A stretch of 64,000 nt of DNA from positions 1-64,000 of the forward strand of contig NZ_SZYH01000002.1 of assembly GCF_005298175.1 (NCBI RefSeq), in the 5' to 3' direction. Origin of the DNA: Marinobacter panjinensis. Lineage in GTDB: Bacteria > Pseudomonadota > Gammaproteobacteria > Pseudomonadales > Oleiphilaceae. The position numbers were made by a program, and so were the translations under genes. This document shows, piece after piece, positions 9,544 through 17,334 of the stretch (position 1 is the stretch's first letter; every line of letters begins with the position of its first letter). The notes below the pieces were generated by a model that worked only from the letters and a program-made list of their open reading frames with translations, was not told the origin of the DNA and did no database searches.

Positions 9544-9572
9544 GTTTTCAGGTATAATCCTTATCCCTGAGT

Positions 9573-9606
9573 TCCAGCGGGCAATTGCCGGCCCGCTGGA
9601 TTTTTG
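9573..9606 (+). terminator. Rho-independent terminator of petABC
   Basis: TCCAGCGGGC (9573-9582) pairs perfectly with GCCCGCTGGA (9591-9600) and is followed by TTTTT. Confidence 0.9.
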
Positions 9607-9651
9607 CGTTTTTCAGGGTCAATTCGGTTAGTCAAATCGTGAGGTAGTTCT

Positions 9652-10281
9652 ATGGGCGTTGTGACCAAGCGGTCATCAATGACGTTTTTCTCGGACCCGG
9701 CCAGTCATTACAGCCACAGAGTCCGCATTGTGCTGGCAGAAAAGGGCGTAACGGTTGACGTCGTAAATGTTGATCCGGACAACCCTCCCGGAGAGCTGGC
9801 CGATCTGAATCCTTACAATGCACTGCCGACACTGGTGGATCGTGACCTTGTGCTCTATGAGCCCAACATCATGATGGAGTACCTGGACGAGCGATTCCCG
9901 CATCCGCCGCTGCTTCCGGTATACCCCGTTGCACGGGCGAACAGCCGGCTGATGATTCATCGCATCCAGAAAGACTGGTGCGGGCTGGTGGATCAGATCC
10001 TTGCTCAGCCAAACGCCAAGGCATCTGATGTCGCTCGCAAAGAGCTTCGTGAGAGCCTGTTGGCCACAGCGCCACTGTTTGGTGAGATGCCGTTCTTCCT
10101 GTCGGAAGAGTTCACTATTGTGGATTGCTGTATTGCCCCTATTCTGTGGCGTTTGCCGTCATTGGGTATAGAGCTCAATGAAAAGCAGGCAAAACCGCTT
10201 CAAAAGTATATGGATAGCATTTTCAGTCGTGAAGGGTTCAAGGCGAGCCTGTCGGACCTGGAAGAAGATATTCGTAGTTGA
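9652..10281 (+). CDS. sspA: Stringent starvation protein A
   Basis: 209 residues with a glutathione-S-transferase fold: thioredoxin-like N-terminal half ([21 protein letters not shown]) and an all-helical C-terminal half. SspA binds RNA polymerase and alters transcription during stationary phase and acid or nutrient stress. It lacks an obvious catalytic GST cysteine or serine role. The petABC-sspA-sspB order is typical of Pseudomonas-like bacteria. ATG is preceded by GAGGTAG. Confidence 0.95.
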   Translation: MGVVTKRSSMTFFSDPASHYSHRVRIVLAEKGVTVDVVNVDPDNPPGELADLNPYNALPTLVDRDLVLYEPNIMMEYLDERFPHPPLLPVYPVARANSRLMIHRIQKDWCGLVDQILAQPNAKASDVARKELRESLLATAPLFGEMPFFLSEEFTIVDCCIAPILWRLPSLGIELNEKQAKPLQKYMDSIFSREGFKASLSDLEEDIRS

Positions 10282-10316
10282 TTTGCAGAGCCTGAAACCG
10301 GTTCAGGAGAAAGGCA

Positions 10317-10757
10317 GTGCCTGATAGCAAGATAATCATGACATCGAGTCGTCCCTATCTCGTCAGGGCGTTCAATGAGTGGATTCTCGATAACGACTGT
10401 ACCCCCTATATCGTGGTTGATGCAGGCGTTCAGGGAGTCCAGGTGCCTACCGAGCACGTCGCAAATGGGCAGATCGTGCTCAATATCAGTCCCGGAGCTG
10501 TCCGCGGGCTGGTAATTGGCAACGGCGCGCTGGAGTTCAGTGCTCGCTTCGGCGGTGTACCTATGCAGGTGTTTATTCCTCTGCAAGCGGTGATGGCGGT
10601 CTACGCCAAGGAAAATGGCGAGGGTATGGTGTTTGGCAGTGAGCCTGGCTCGCCGGACCCGGAAGGTCCCGAAGGTAAGGACGGGGACAGTGCTGGTGAC
10701 GGTGGGCAGAGCGGAGATCGGCCCAGTGGTCGGCCAACCTTGAAGGTGGTGAAATAG
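10317..10757 (+). CDS. sspB: ClpXP protease specificity-enhancing factor
   Basis: 146 residues starting at GTG 10317 with CAGGAGAAAGG upstream. The N-terminal substrate-binding domain (SSRPYLVRAFNEWILDNDCTPYIVVDA...) recognises ssrA-tagged proteins. A flexible Gly/Asp/Glu-rich linker (about 105-138) leads to the C-terminal RPTLKVVK, the ClpX-docking peptide, equal in form to the E. coli tail. It delivers tagged substrates to ClpXP. It follows sspA by 35 bases and shares its transcript. Confidence 0.96.
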   Translation: MPDSKIIMTSSRPYLVRAFNEWILDNDCTPYIVVDAGVQGVQVPTEHVANGQIVLNISPGAVRGLVIGNGALEFSARFGGVPMQVFIPLQAVMAVYAKENGEGMVFGSEPGSPDPEGPEGKDGDSAGDGGQSGDRPSGRPTLKVVK

Positions 10758-10790
10758 CCGCACGTTGTCCTGACAATCGGTACCAACCTG

Positions 10791-10824
10791 AAAAAGCCAG
10801 CTGTTAAAATCAGCTGGCTTTTTT
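10791..10824. terminator. Bidirectional terminator between sspB and diaA
   Basis: AAAAAGCCAGCTG (10791-10803) pairs with CAGCTGGCTTTTTT (10811-10824). An A run on the left and a T run on the right make it work for both convergent genes. Confidence 0.92.
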
Positions 10825-10825
10825 G

Positions 10826-11416
10826 CTATCCGCCGAAGAGTTTTTCGTCAATCAGCCCGCACAGGGCATTGATAATCACCAACATAATCGGGGTTGCGGC
10901 AGTCGGCGAAAGGTTGTCGAGTGCAATCTCGTGATCTTCGGGGTGCAGCAGCGATGTAATGTCGGTTTTCTCCTTGGCACTCAGTACCACCACGTTCATC
11001 TCCCTGTCGTGAGCAGCCTGTATGGCCTGTATCAGGTTGGCCTTGTGGCCATCATCAACAAAAACCATTAACAGGTCATTGGCTTTGCCAATGGCCCGCA
11101 CCTGTCGGGAAAAGGTGTCGTTGAAACGGTTGTCGCGGCAGATAGCAGAATAGGTCGTGGCGTCTGCTCCAAGATTGATGGCCGGTAGTGCCGGGCGGTC
11201 CTGCTCGAACCGGTTCAGCAAAGCGGTGCAGAAGTACTGGGCAAGAATGTTGGCGTTACCGTTGGCGCAGGTAATAATCTTGCCGTCATTGAGCAGAGTG
11301 CCGACGAGAGCGTCAGAAGCCCTCTCTATGCCGGGCGCTGTGGAACTGGCGGCGTGAGCGGTGTGCTCCATGTGGTTTGCGAACCACTGATTTATCTGTT
11401 GTTCGGTATCCGTCAT
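10826..11416 (-). CDS. diaA: SIS-domain replication initiator-associating protein, DiaA-like
   Basis: With the start at ATG 11416 the protein has 196 residues, the same as E. coli DiaA; an upstream in-frame ATG at 11446 would overlap yraN further. The SIS fold matches the GmhA/DiaA family (ALLNRFEQDRPALPAINL, QAIQAAHDREM, CLIDEKLF-type end). DiaA binds DnaA and promotes initiation. The phosphosugar motifs of GmhA enzymes are eroded: CGNGGSA is CANGNAN (50-56), SxSGNS is FVDDGHK (119-125), and RIQExH is lost near 173-179. This argues against isomerase activity. It lies in the lpoA-yraN-diaA operon, as in E. coli. Confidence 0.85.
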   Translation of the reverse strand: MTDTEQQINQWFANHMEHTAHAASSTAPGIERASDALVGTLLNDGKIITCANGNANILAQYFCTALLNRFEQDRPALPAINLGADATTYSAICRDNRFNDTFSRQVRAIGKANDLLMVFVDDGHKANLIQAIQAAHDREMNVVVLSAKEKTDITSLLHPEDHEIALDNLSPTAATPIMLVIINALCGLIDEKLFGG

Positions 11417-11418
11417 AG

Positions 11419-11793
11419 TCAGGCCTGAATCGCATTTTTGATCCATTGTATCCGGTATTTCTTGCGTTCGCCCGGCGCGATCGCAATAACGTCGATTCTG
11501 CTATAGGCGTTCCCCAGACCATGCCGGTGGAGGTAAAACGAGGCCGCCCTGATCAGCCGCTTCTGCTTCGTGGGGGTGATGGACTCTGCCGCGCCTGCCA
11601 GGCTGCCACCTCCCCGGAAGCGAACTTCAAAAAATACCAGGGTTCCATCATCAATGCCGACCAGGTCGATTTCGCCGCCGCGGCTGAACACGTTGCGTTC
11701 AAGAATATTGACGCCACGGCTCATGAGGTAGCGAGCGGCGACACCCTCGGCCTGATGCCCCGTCGCTTTTCGGGTTTTCTGAGCGCCATCCAT
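11419..11793 (-). CDS. yraN: YraN family (UPF0102) endonuclease-like protein
   Basis: 124 residues with the restriction-endonuclease-like core of the YraN family: GHQAEGVAARYLMSRGVNILERN, then GGEIDLVGIDDGTLVFFEVRFR, containing the E...D...ExR catalytic pattern, and the SRIDVIAI strand. Function in the cell is not established; it is often linked to recombination or DNA repair. It lies between lpoA and diaA on the same strand with short gaps. Confidence 0.93.
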   Translation of the reverse strand: MDGAQKTRKATGHQAEGVAARYLMSRGVNILERNVFSRGGEIDLVGIDDGTLVFFEVRFRGGGSLAGAAESITPTKQKRLIRAASFYLHRHGLGNAYSRIDVIAIAPGERKKYRIQWIKNAIQA

Positions 11794-11811
11794 GGCTGCA
11801 CCCTGTCGTTG

Positions 11812-13680
11812 TTATTCCTGCACTGAAAGTTCGTCAATTTCCTGAGTTTCGTTGGTCGCGGGCGCCTCCAGGGTCGGCAGTCGCTCTGGCGTTCCGTTAC
11901 GGAACTGTGCCCACAGTTGTTTCCGGTGAATACTGCCCTCGGGAGTCATGGCCAGCCCGCCGGTCTGCCCGTCAATAGTTGCCCCTTCAACGTGTTGTAG
12001 CAGGGGCAGGCGTTTGCTCAGGTTCCAGGCGTCTGCGCCCATGGCAAACAGGCGGCCAAGCTGGCCTCTGATATCCGGCATGGCTTCTTTCACAGCACTG
12101 CGGAACGGGTTGTCCTCTTCCAGTATCCAGGGAGTGTCGGTAAACCTAACGCCATTCAGATCACGGTCCCGGGATGGGTCCGGATTGCCCTCATACACCA
12201 TGGAGGGGGAATATACCGGCAGGTTGCCACCAAAATAGAAGGCGAATAATGGCTTGAACTGACGTGCAACCGTGGGCTCAGCCACCATAACGATGCCGTC
12301 TGCATCCTGTCGGCGCCGGGGTTCGAACTCGACGTCGATGCCGGCAGTGCGTTCAACGTCGATGGCGCGATTACGTGAGACAGTGATCCCCAGCAAATCG
12401 GCAGTGACTGCCCGCAGGTTGTCTTCGCGATAATAGCGTTCTATGTCCAACGCCACGCCTTCATTCAGCTCCAGGCGTTGAAGCAGGGCGCTTTCCAGTC
12501 TGTCGCCCCACTCCCCGGCAGGGATAAGCACAAGAACCTGATTGATACCCTCGGCCGTCATGCGGTCGGCGATCTGCCGCGCTTCGTCTTCTGCGGAGAG
12601 ACCGAACTGATAAAGGCCGGAAGGTGCTTCGGTGTCTGAGGGCAAATAGTTCAGGCCAAGAACAGGAACCGGCAAAGACTTCATGCCGGCGAGTGTCGCC
12701 AGTGCGTCCTTTTCCAGTGGGCCGACGATCAGGTCCTGGTTTTCATTGACCAGCTCGTTGTAGAGCTGGGTAAAGGAATTGTCATAGGTGTCCACGACCC
12801 GGACACTGATTTTTTCACGATCTACAGAGTCGTCCTCGTAATATGCGGCAAAAAAACCGTCCCGGATGGCGGCGCCGGCGCTGGCGAGAGGCCCGCTGAG
12901 CGGAACTGCCAGGGTGATTCTTTCCGGGCGGGACTCAGCCAGGCTGGCGATGAGTTGCAGCTCTGCCGGCGGGGTAGCGGCTGCGGGATGGTCGGGCCAG
13001 TTGTTTTGCCAGCTGCGAATCATCTTTCCCTGTTCGTCCAGGCTTTTCTCCGGCTCTCTGAGAATGCCGGCCAGTTCAAGCCAGCCCTGGGCCTCATAGC
13101 CTATAGCGCGCCCTTCCTCATCAGCCAGTTCGGTGTCTGAGGTCCGCTTCAGGTTCTGCCAGATGGCATCGTGGAGCGACTGGATGTCTGCATCAGCGTC
13201 CGCCTCTGCAAGCAGGATCAGGGTCACAGCGGCGGCCAGATTGTCGCCGGCCAGCTGATAGGTCTGTTCCTGCAGTTTTGCAGCGCGGTTAATCAGGTTT
13301 CGTTCATAGTTGAGAAAGTGGTCCGGTGCGATTTCCGCCGCGATGTCTTCTGCCCACCGGGCATCATCCAGGGCAGTTGCGCTAGCCATGGACAGGAGTA
13401 TCTGCTGGTTTGCGGTTTCCTGATCAGCTGCGTCAAACTGATCGCTTTGCAGAAGTGTTCTCGCGTCCCGGTGCTGGTTCCGGTTCTGAAACCTGTCCGC
13501 TGCCCGCAGCAGATAGGACTGTGCGTCTCTGCGGTCTCCTACGCCAGCTGCGACTTCAAGGGCTTCGTCGGCGCTCGCGGCGACATGGGATTCGAGGTTC
13601 ACGCTGGCGCAACCCGCAAACAGCAGTCCTATTGCCACCAATAGGGCGGTGATTCTCAGGTTCAGGCGGTATCTGGTCAT
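11812..13680 (-). CDS. lpoA: Penicillin-binding protein activator LpoA
   Basis: 622 residues from ATG 13680, where the protein begins with a lipoprotein signal: a hydrophobic stretch ending LLFAGCAS, Cys being the lipid-anchored residue. An in-frame extension to 13815 would bury this signal, so it is rejected. The N-terminal half is helical and TPR-like; the C-terminal half is a periplasmic-binding-protein fold (GPLASAGAAIRDGFFAAYY through IVGPLEKDAL). LpoA is an outer-membrane lipoprotein that activates PBP1A for peptidoglycan synthesis. It is the first gene of lpoA-yraN-diaA, divergent from rsmI. Confidence 0.93.
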   Translation of the reverse strand: MTRYRLNLRITALLVAIGLLFAGCASVNLESHVAASADEALEVAAGVGDRRDAQSYLLRAADRFQNRNQHRDARTLLQSDQFDAADQETANQQILLSMASATALDDARWAEDIAAEIAPDHFLNYERNLINRAAKLQEQTYQLAGDNLAAAVTLILLAEADADADIQSLHDAIWQNLKRTSDTELADEEGRAIGYEAQGWLELAGILREPEKSLDEQGKMIRSWQNNWPDHPAAATPPAELQLIASLAESRPERITLAVPLSGPLASAGAAIRDGFFAAYYEDDSVDREKISVRVVDTYDNSFTQLYNELVNENQDLIVGPLEKDALATLAGMKSLPVPVLGLNYLPSDTEAPSGLYQFGLSAEDEARQIADRMTAEGINQVLVLIPAGEWGDRLESALLQRLELNEGVALDIERYYREDNLRAVTADLLGITVSRNRAIDVERTAGIDVEFEPRRRQDADGIVMVAEPTVARQFKPLFAFYFGGNLPVYSPSMVYEGNPDPSRDRDLNGVRFTDTPWILEEDNPFRSAVKEAMPDIRGQLGRLFAMGADAWNLSKRLPLLQHVEGATIDGQTGGLAMTPEGSIHRKQLWAQFRNGTPERLPTLEAPATNETQEIDELSVQE

Positions 13681-13865
13681 GGCTGGCTCACAGTACTCCG
13701 GGTTATTACGCTTGTGGCGCCGGGTAATCGGCGGCATCATGCCGGAAGCCCTGATCCCGCCGGGCTTCCTGTAAATGGTTTGCTTAATCAGGCCCGCAAG
13801 TTTAACAGCTCCCACGTGAATTCACATGACGTTGGCGTCATCCGCCGGAGCAAAGAGAGGTATTC

Positions 13866-14732
13866 GTGAACTCGGAGAATGACCAGCCAGAACACTCTGG
13901 CACACTTTACATCGTCGCCACTCCCATCGGTAATCTGGACGATATGTCTCCCAGGGCCGCATCGATTTTATCACGGGTCTCCGTAATTGCAGCGGAAGAT
14001 ACCCGGCATAGTGGCCGCCTGATGCAGCACCTGGGAATTCGCAAGCCCATGATGGCGCTACATGACCATAACGAGCGGGACAAAGCCGGTCAGGTTCTGG
14101 CCAAGCTTGCAGCATCCCAGGACGTTGCGCTGATTTCCGATGCTGGCACACCGCTGATCTCTGATCCGGGATATGTGCTCGTCCGGGAGGCGCGGGCACG
14201 TGGCTTTCGGGTCAGCCCGGTGCCCGGTGCCTGCGCCCTTGTTGCAGCGCTAAGCGCAGCTGGCTTGCCGACCGACCGTTTCCTGTTTGAGGGTTTTCTG
14301 CCTGCCAAACAGGGGGCGCGAAAAGCTGCGCTGGAGCGTGTTGCCAGGGAATCAGCAACCCTGGTGTTCTATGAATCCCCGCACAGGATTGTTGATACCG
14401 TCAGGGATATCGAGCAGGTAATGGGAGCTGAGCGGGAGCTGGTGCTGGCGCGGGAGCTTACGAAAGCATTCGAGACCTTCTATGCAGGTGCGGCCGGATC
14501 GGTGGGAGACGCTCTTGAAGCCGACCCCCATGGCAGTCGCGGCGAATTCGTGGTCATGGTTCACGGAGCCAGCGATGCCGAAGTTGCCGTTGGTTCGGTC
14601 GAGGTAGATCGTGTACTGGGTTTACTGCTGAAGGAGCTGCCGGTGAAAAAGGCGGCGAAGCTGGCGGCGGAATTGACCGGCAGTTCCAAGAACGAACTCT
14701 ACCAGCGTGCACTGGAGCTGAAGGCGGAATGA
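13866..14732 (+). CDS. rsmI: 16S rRNA (cytidine(1402)-2'-O)-methyltransferase
   Basis: 288 residues of the tetrapyrrole-methylase fold: LYIVATPIGNLDDMSPRA near the N-terminus, AEDTRHSGRLMQHLGI, ALISDAGTPLISDPGY and the PGACALVAALSAAGLPTDRF SAM-binding region. It 2'-O-methylates C1402 of 16S rRNA, tuning the P site. The start is GTG 13866 with AAAGAGAGG upstream. Divergence from lpoA is a conserved arrangement. Confidence 0.96.
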   Translation: MNSENDQPEHSGTLYIVATPIGNLDDMSPRAASILSRVSVIAAEDTRHSGRLMQHLGIRKPMMALHDHNERDKAGQVLAKLAASQDVALISDAGTPLISDPGYVLVREARARGFRVSPVPGACALVAALSAAGLPTDRFLFEGFLPAKQGARKAALERVARESATLVFYESPHRIVDTVRDIEQVMGAERELVLARELTKAFETFYAGAAGSVGDALEADPHGSRGEFVVMVHGASDAEVAVGSVEVDRVLGLLLKELPVKKAAKLAAELTGSSKNELYQRALELKAE

Positions 14733-14760
14733 CGGAGACGTTATCGTTGTTCGTTTTCCC

Positions 14761-14789
14761 TTGCCTGCCATGGTGAGCTGGAGTAAGGT
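14761..14789 (+). promoter_or_regulatory. Candidate rnpB promoter
   Basis: TTGCCT (14761-14766), 17-base spacer, TAAGGT (14784-14789). Transcription would begin about seven bases later, which agrees with the predicted RNase P RNA 5' end at 14797. Confidence 0.5.
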
Positions 14790-14796
14790 CTCTCCC

Positions 14797-15152
14797 GAGC
14801 TCGCCAGACAGTCGCCGCCGGTTTTACCGGGGGAGGAAAGTCCGGGCTCCACAGGGCAAGGTGCCAGGTAACGCCTGGGCGGCGCGAGCCGACGGAAAGT
14901 GCAACAGAAAGTATACCGCCTAAGTGGCCGTGACATGTTCGCGGTCACCGGTAAGGGTGAAATGGTGCGGTAAGAGCGCACCGCGTGACTGGCAACAGTT
15001 CACGGCGATGGTAAACCCCACCTGGAGCAAGACCAAATAGGAATCCTATAGCGCGGCCCGCGCTGGATTCGGGTAGGTCGCTTGAGGCCTGTGGCGACGC
15101 AGGCCCTAGATGAATGACTGTCCCAGACAGAACCCGGCTTACCGGCGAGCTC
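14797..15152 (+). ncRNA. rnpB: RNase P catalytic RNA (bacterial type A)
   Basis: The ends form the P1 helix: GAGCTCGCC (14797-14805) with GGCGAGCTC (15144-15152). Conserved cores are present in order: CCAGACAGTCGCCGC, GAGGAAAGTCCGGGCTCC, ACAGAAAGTATACCGCC, GGGTGAAATGGTGCGGTAAGAGCGCACCGC, AGCAAGACCAAATAGG, TAGATGAATGACTGTCC and ACAGAACCCGGCTTA. It processes the 5' ends of pre-tRNAs. A T-rich tract after the P1 strand (ATTTTTCTTTT) may end transcription. Precise ends are estimated from helix P1. Confidence 0.97.
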
Positions 15153-15366
15153 ATTTTTCTTTTCCGCTTTGTGTGACTTTTGTCATTCTCACCCGCAAAC
15201 CTTTATAGCCAAAAAATCTTAGAGCTCACTTGCCGTCTTCACTTGTATCTGCAGGTGATTGATTTTTGGGTTTTTCTTTTCCGTAATCTCCAGCCTGTTG
15301 CCAATCTTGTTCTGTAACCTCTTGTCATAAAAGGAACTTTCCCGGGTGTGGCGCTGTTCGCGGCGC
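15153..15366. other. AT-rich intergenic stretch before the mraZ promoter
   Basis: Lower in GC than its surroundings. It holds the T-rich tail of rnpB and no convincing gene; the open frames are short and lack family features. The dcw promoter and MraZ boxes follow. Confidence 0.6.
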
Positions 15367-15395
15367 TTGCATTGTGTATTGCGTGTTTCTATAGT
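15367..15395 (+). promoter_or_regulatory. Promoter of the dcw cluster (Pmra)
   Basis: TTGCAT (15367-15372), 17-base spacer, TATAGT (15390-15395). The expected start point at about 15402 is directly before the MraZ boxes. Confidence 0.65.
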
Positions 15396-15403
15396 GTGCA
15401 CAA

Positions 15404-15438
15404 GTGGGAAAAAGTGGTTTCTAGTGGTTATTTGTGGT
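15404..15438 (+). promoter_or_regulatory. MraZ operator: four 10-bp-spaced TGG boxes
   Basis: GTGG occurs at 15404, 15414, 15424 and 15434, an exact 10-base period, in the form GTGGG, GTGGT, GTGGT, GTGGT. MraZ of E. coli binds direct TGGG-type repeats with this spacing upstream of its own gene. The array sits between the predicted start point and the mraZ ribosome binding site, suited to autorepression. Confidence 0.75.
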
Positions 15439-15462
15439 TTCAAAACCCCGGAATAGGTGCAA

Positions 15463-15915
15463 ATGAGCAATTTTCTTGGCAGTCATGCCATCAATATGGA
15501 TGCGAAGGGTCGCCTTGCGATCCCCGCCAGAGTGCGTGAAGAGCTCGCGCACGCCTGCGGTGGCCGCATCGTATTGACGGCCAATGCCGATGAAGAGCGC
15601 TGCCTGCTGGTGTATCCGGAGCCTCAGTGGGAGGCACTAAGGCCACAGATCGAAGCACTTCCCAACATGAACAAGGCCGCCCGCAGGTTGCAGCGTCTGT
15701 TGCTGGGGCATGCCACGCCACTGGAGCTGGATTCCGCCGGCCGCATTCTGGTTCCGCCCACACTGCGCAGTTATGCGCGTCTCGAGAAGAAACTGATGCT
15801 GATTGGCCAGGGCAAGAAACTGGAACTCTGGAGTGAAGAGCGCTGGTTCGCATGGCTTGACGAAGCGTCGGATGAGGACGAAATGCCACCACAAATGGAG
15901 GCATTGTCGCTATGA
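15463..15915 (+). CDS. mraZ: Transcriptional regulator MraZ
   Basis: 150 residues from ATG 15463; a GTG six bases upstream is also in frame, but AATAGG is best spaced for the ATG. Two SpoVT/AbrB-like MraZ repeats are seen: [22 protein letters not shown] and [19 protein letters not shown]. MraZ forms ring-like oligomers, binds TGGG repeats and represses the division/wall cluster. It is the first gene of the cluster and overlaps rsmH by four bases (ATGA). Confidence 0.95.
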   Translation: MSNFLGSHAINMDAKGRLAIPARVREELAHACGGRIVLTANADEERCLLVYPEPQWEALRPQIEALPNMNKAARRLQRLLLGHATPLELDSAGRILVPPTLRSYARLEKKLMLIGQGKKLELWSEERWFAWLDEASDEDEMPPQMEALSL

Positions 15916-16880
15916 CCGCCGACCGCAAGCAGGGGTCGGCCGGGCAGTACCGGCATCGCTCTGTGCTCCTTGACTCGGCGGTCGATTTGCTGGTTAACGA
16001 CCCGGATGGCGTCTATATCGACGGCACCTTCGGTCGCGGTGGCCACAGCCGTCTGATTCTCGGCCAGCTTGGGCCAGGCGGAAAGCTACTGGGCATCGAC
16101 AAGGATCCGGAGGCCATTGAGGTGGCCCGGGAATTGGCGAAGGAGGACTCGCGTTTTCTGCCGTTTCACGGCTCCTTTGCCGAATTGGGCGCAGCTGCGG
16201 ATGCTCAGGGATGGATGAAGGTTAATGGCGTGCTGCTGGATCTTGGTGTTTCATCCCCGCAACTGGATGACGCTACCCGGGGATTCAGCTTCATGCGGGA
16301 TGGTCCGCTGGATATGAGAATGGATCCGGGCCAGGCGCCGAGTGCGGCGCAGTGGTTGGCCGAAGCGGATGAAAAAGACATCGCATACGTGATCTGGCGA
16401 TACGGTGAGGAAAGGTTCTCCCGCCGTATCGCCCGTCTCGTTGTGGAGCGCCGTAAAGAAGCGCCACTTGAGACCACGCATCAGTTGGCGTCACTGGTCA
16501 GCGAGGCGGTTCCGAAAAAGGAAAAGCACAAGCACCCGGCAACCCGGACTTTCCAGGCCATCCGGATTTTTATCAACCGGGAACTGGAAGACCTGGAGGC
16601 GGGGCTCAGTGCTGCAGTGGAAAAGCTGATGCCCGGCGGAAGGCTGGTGGTGATCAGCTTCCACTCGTTGGAAGACCGACTGGTCAAGCGCTTCATGCGT
16701 GACCTGGCTCGCGGCCCGAGACTGCCAAAAGGCGTGCCGGTAACTGCAGAGCAGGAAGCGTCGGCATTCCGACTGATCGGCAAGGCGAACAAGGCGGATT
16801 CAGAAGAAGTCAGTGACAACGTACGGGCGAGAAGCGCAGTTATGCGCGTTCTCGAACGGATACCGGAACAACACAAGTAA
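15912..16880 (+). CDS. rsmH: 16S rRNA (cytosine(1402)-N4)-methyltransferase
   Basis: 322 residues. Family signatures are [29 protein letters not shown] (SAM site), [20 protein letters not shown] and the C-terminal [16 protein letters not shown]. It methylates N4 of C1402 of 16S rRNA, the base whose ribose is methylated by RsmI, also encoded in this window. The start overlaps the mraZ stop. Confidence 0.97.
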   Translation: MTADRKQGSAGQYRHRSVLLDSAVDLLVNDPDGVYIDGTFGRGGHSRLILGQLGPGGKLLGIDKDPEAIEVARELAKEDSRFLPFHGSFAELGAAADAQGWMKVNGVLLDLGVSSPQLDDATRGFSFMRDGPLDMRMDPGQAPSAAQWLAEADEKDIAYVIWRYGEERFSRRIARLVVERRKEAPLETTHQLASLVSEAVPKKEKHKHPATRTFQAIRIFINRELEDLEAGLSAAVEKLMPGGRLVVISFHSLEDRLVKRFMRDLARGPRLPKGVPVTAEQEASAFRLIGKANKADSEEVSDNVRARSAVMRVLERIPEQHK

Positions 16881-16905
16881 CAACACAGGTAGGGAGCGCG
16901 TAACC

Positions 16906-17313
16906 ATGGGCGCGGTAGCCATTGAAAGGCCGACAAAAACAGCACGACTCAACAAACAGCGGGTCAGGGATGGTGTGGCTACGGCGGTCAGGCTGTCGCA
17001 ACAGGTCTTCGCAGCTCTTCAACAGAAGCGTGTGCTGATATCCATGGGGCTGGTGATGCTTCTGGTGGTGTCATCGCTGGGTGTCGTGGTCAGTGCTCAC
17101 GAAAACCGGGAATTGTTCAATACCCTGTCGCAGTTGCAGGAGCAGCGTGACAACTACCAGCGCGAGTGGAGCCAGTTGCTGCTGGAGCAAAGCGCGCTGA
17201 GCGCCCACGGACGGGTGGAGCAGTTGGCTTCCGAGCGTTTTGGCATGGTTGTGCCCGGCAAGCAGGACATTGTTCTGGTGCCATTGATGGCGCCCCTTGT
17301 CGGGGCGCGTTGA
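16906..17313 (+). CDS. ftsL: Cell division protein FtsL
   Basis: 135 residues from ATG 16906. A short cytoplasmic N-terminus is followed by one membrane span (about 47-67, LISMGLVMLLVVSSLGVVVS) and a periplasmic leucine-zipper coiled coil (ENRELFNTLSQLQEQRDNYQ). The frame is open back into rsmH but those residues do not resemble FtsL. FtsL joins FtsB and FtsQ to control FtsWI. GGTAGGGAG precedes the start at a slightly long distance. Position between rsmH and ftsI is diagnostic. Confidence 0.93.
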   Translation: MGAVAIERPTKTARLNKQRVRDGVATAVRLSQQVFAALQQKRVLISMGLVMLLVVSSLGVVVSAHENRELFNTLSQLQEQRDNYQREWSQLLLEQSALSAHGRVEQLASERFGMVVPGKQDIVLVPLMAPLVGAR

Positions 17314-17334
17314 ACGAAAATAACAAACCGTAAG

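Noticed and set aside
9551..9558. TATAAT just after petC as an sspA promoter
   Set aside because: It lies upstream of the petABC terminator and has no -35 partner, so a useful sspA transcript from it is unlikely.
13681..13815. N-terminal extension of lpoA
   Set aside because: It would place 45 residues ahead of a clear lipoprotein signal ending LLFAGC.
15404..15438. 10-bp-periodic repeats as a CRISPR-like or simple tandem array
   Set aside because: The unit is only four or five fixed bases on a helical period and sits at the mraZ promoter; an MraZ operator explains it fully.
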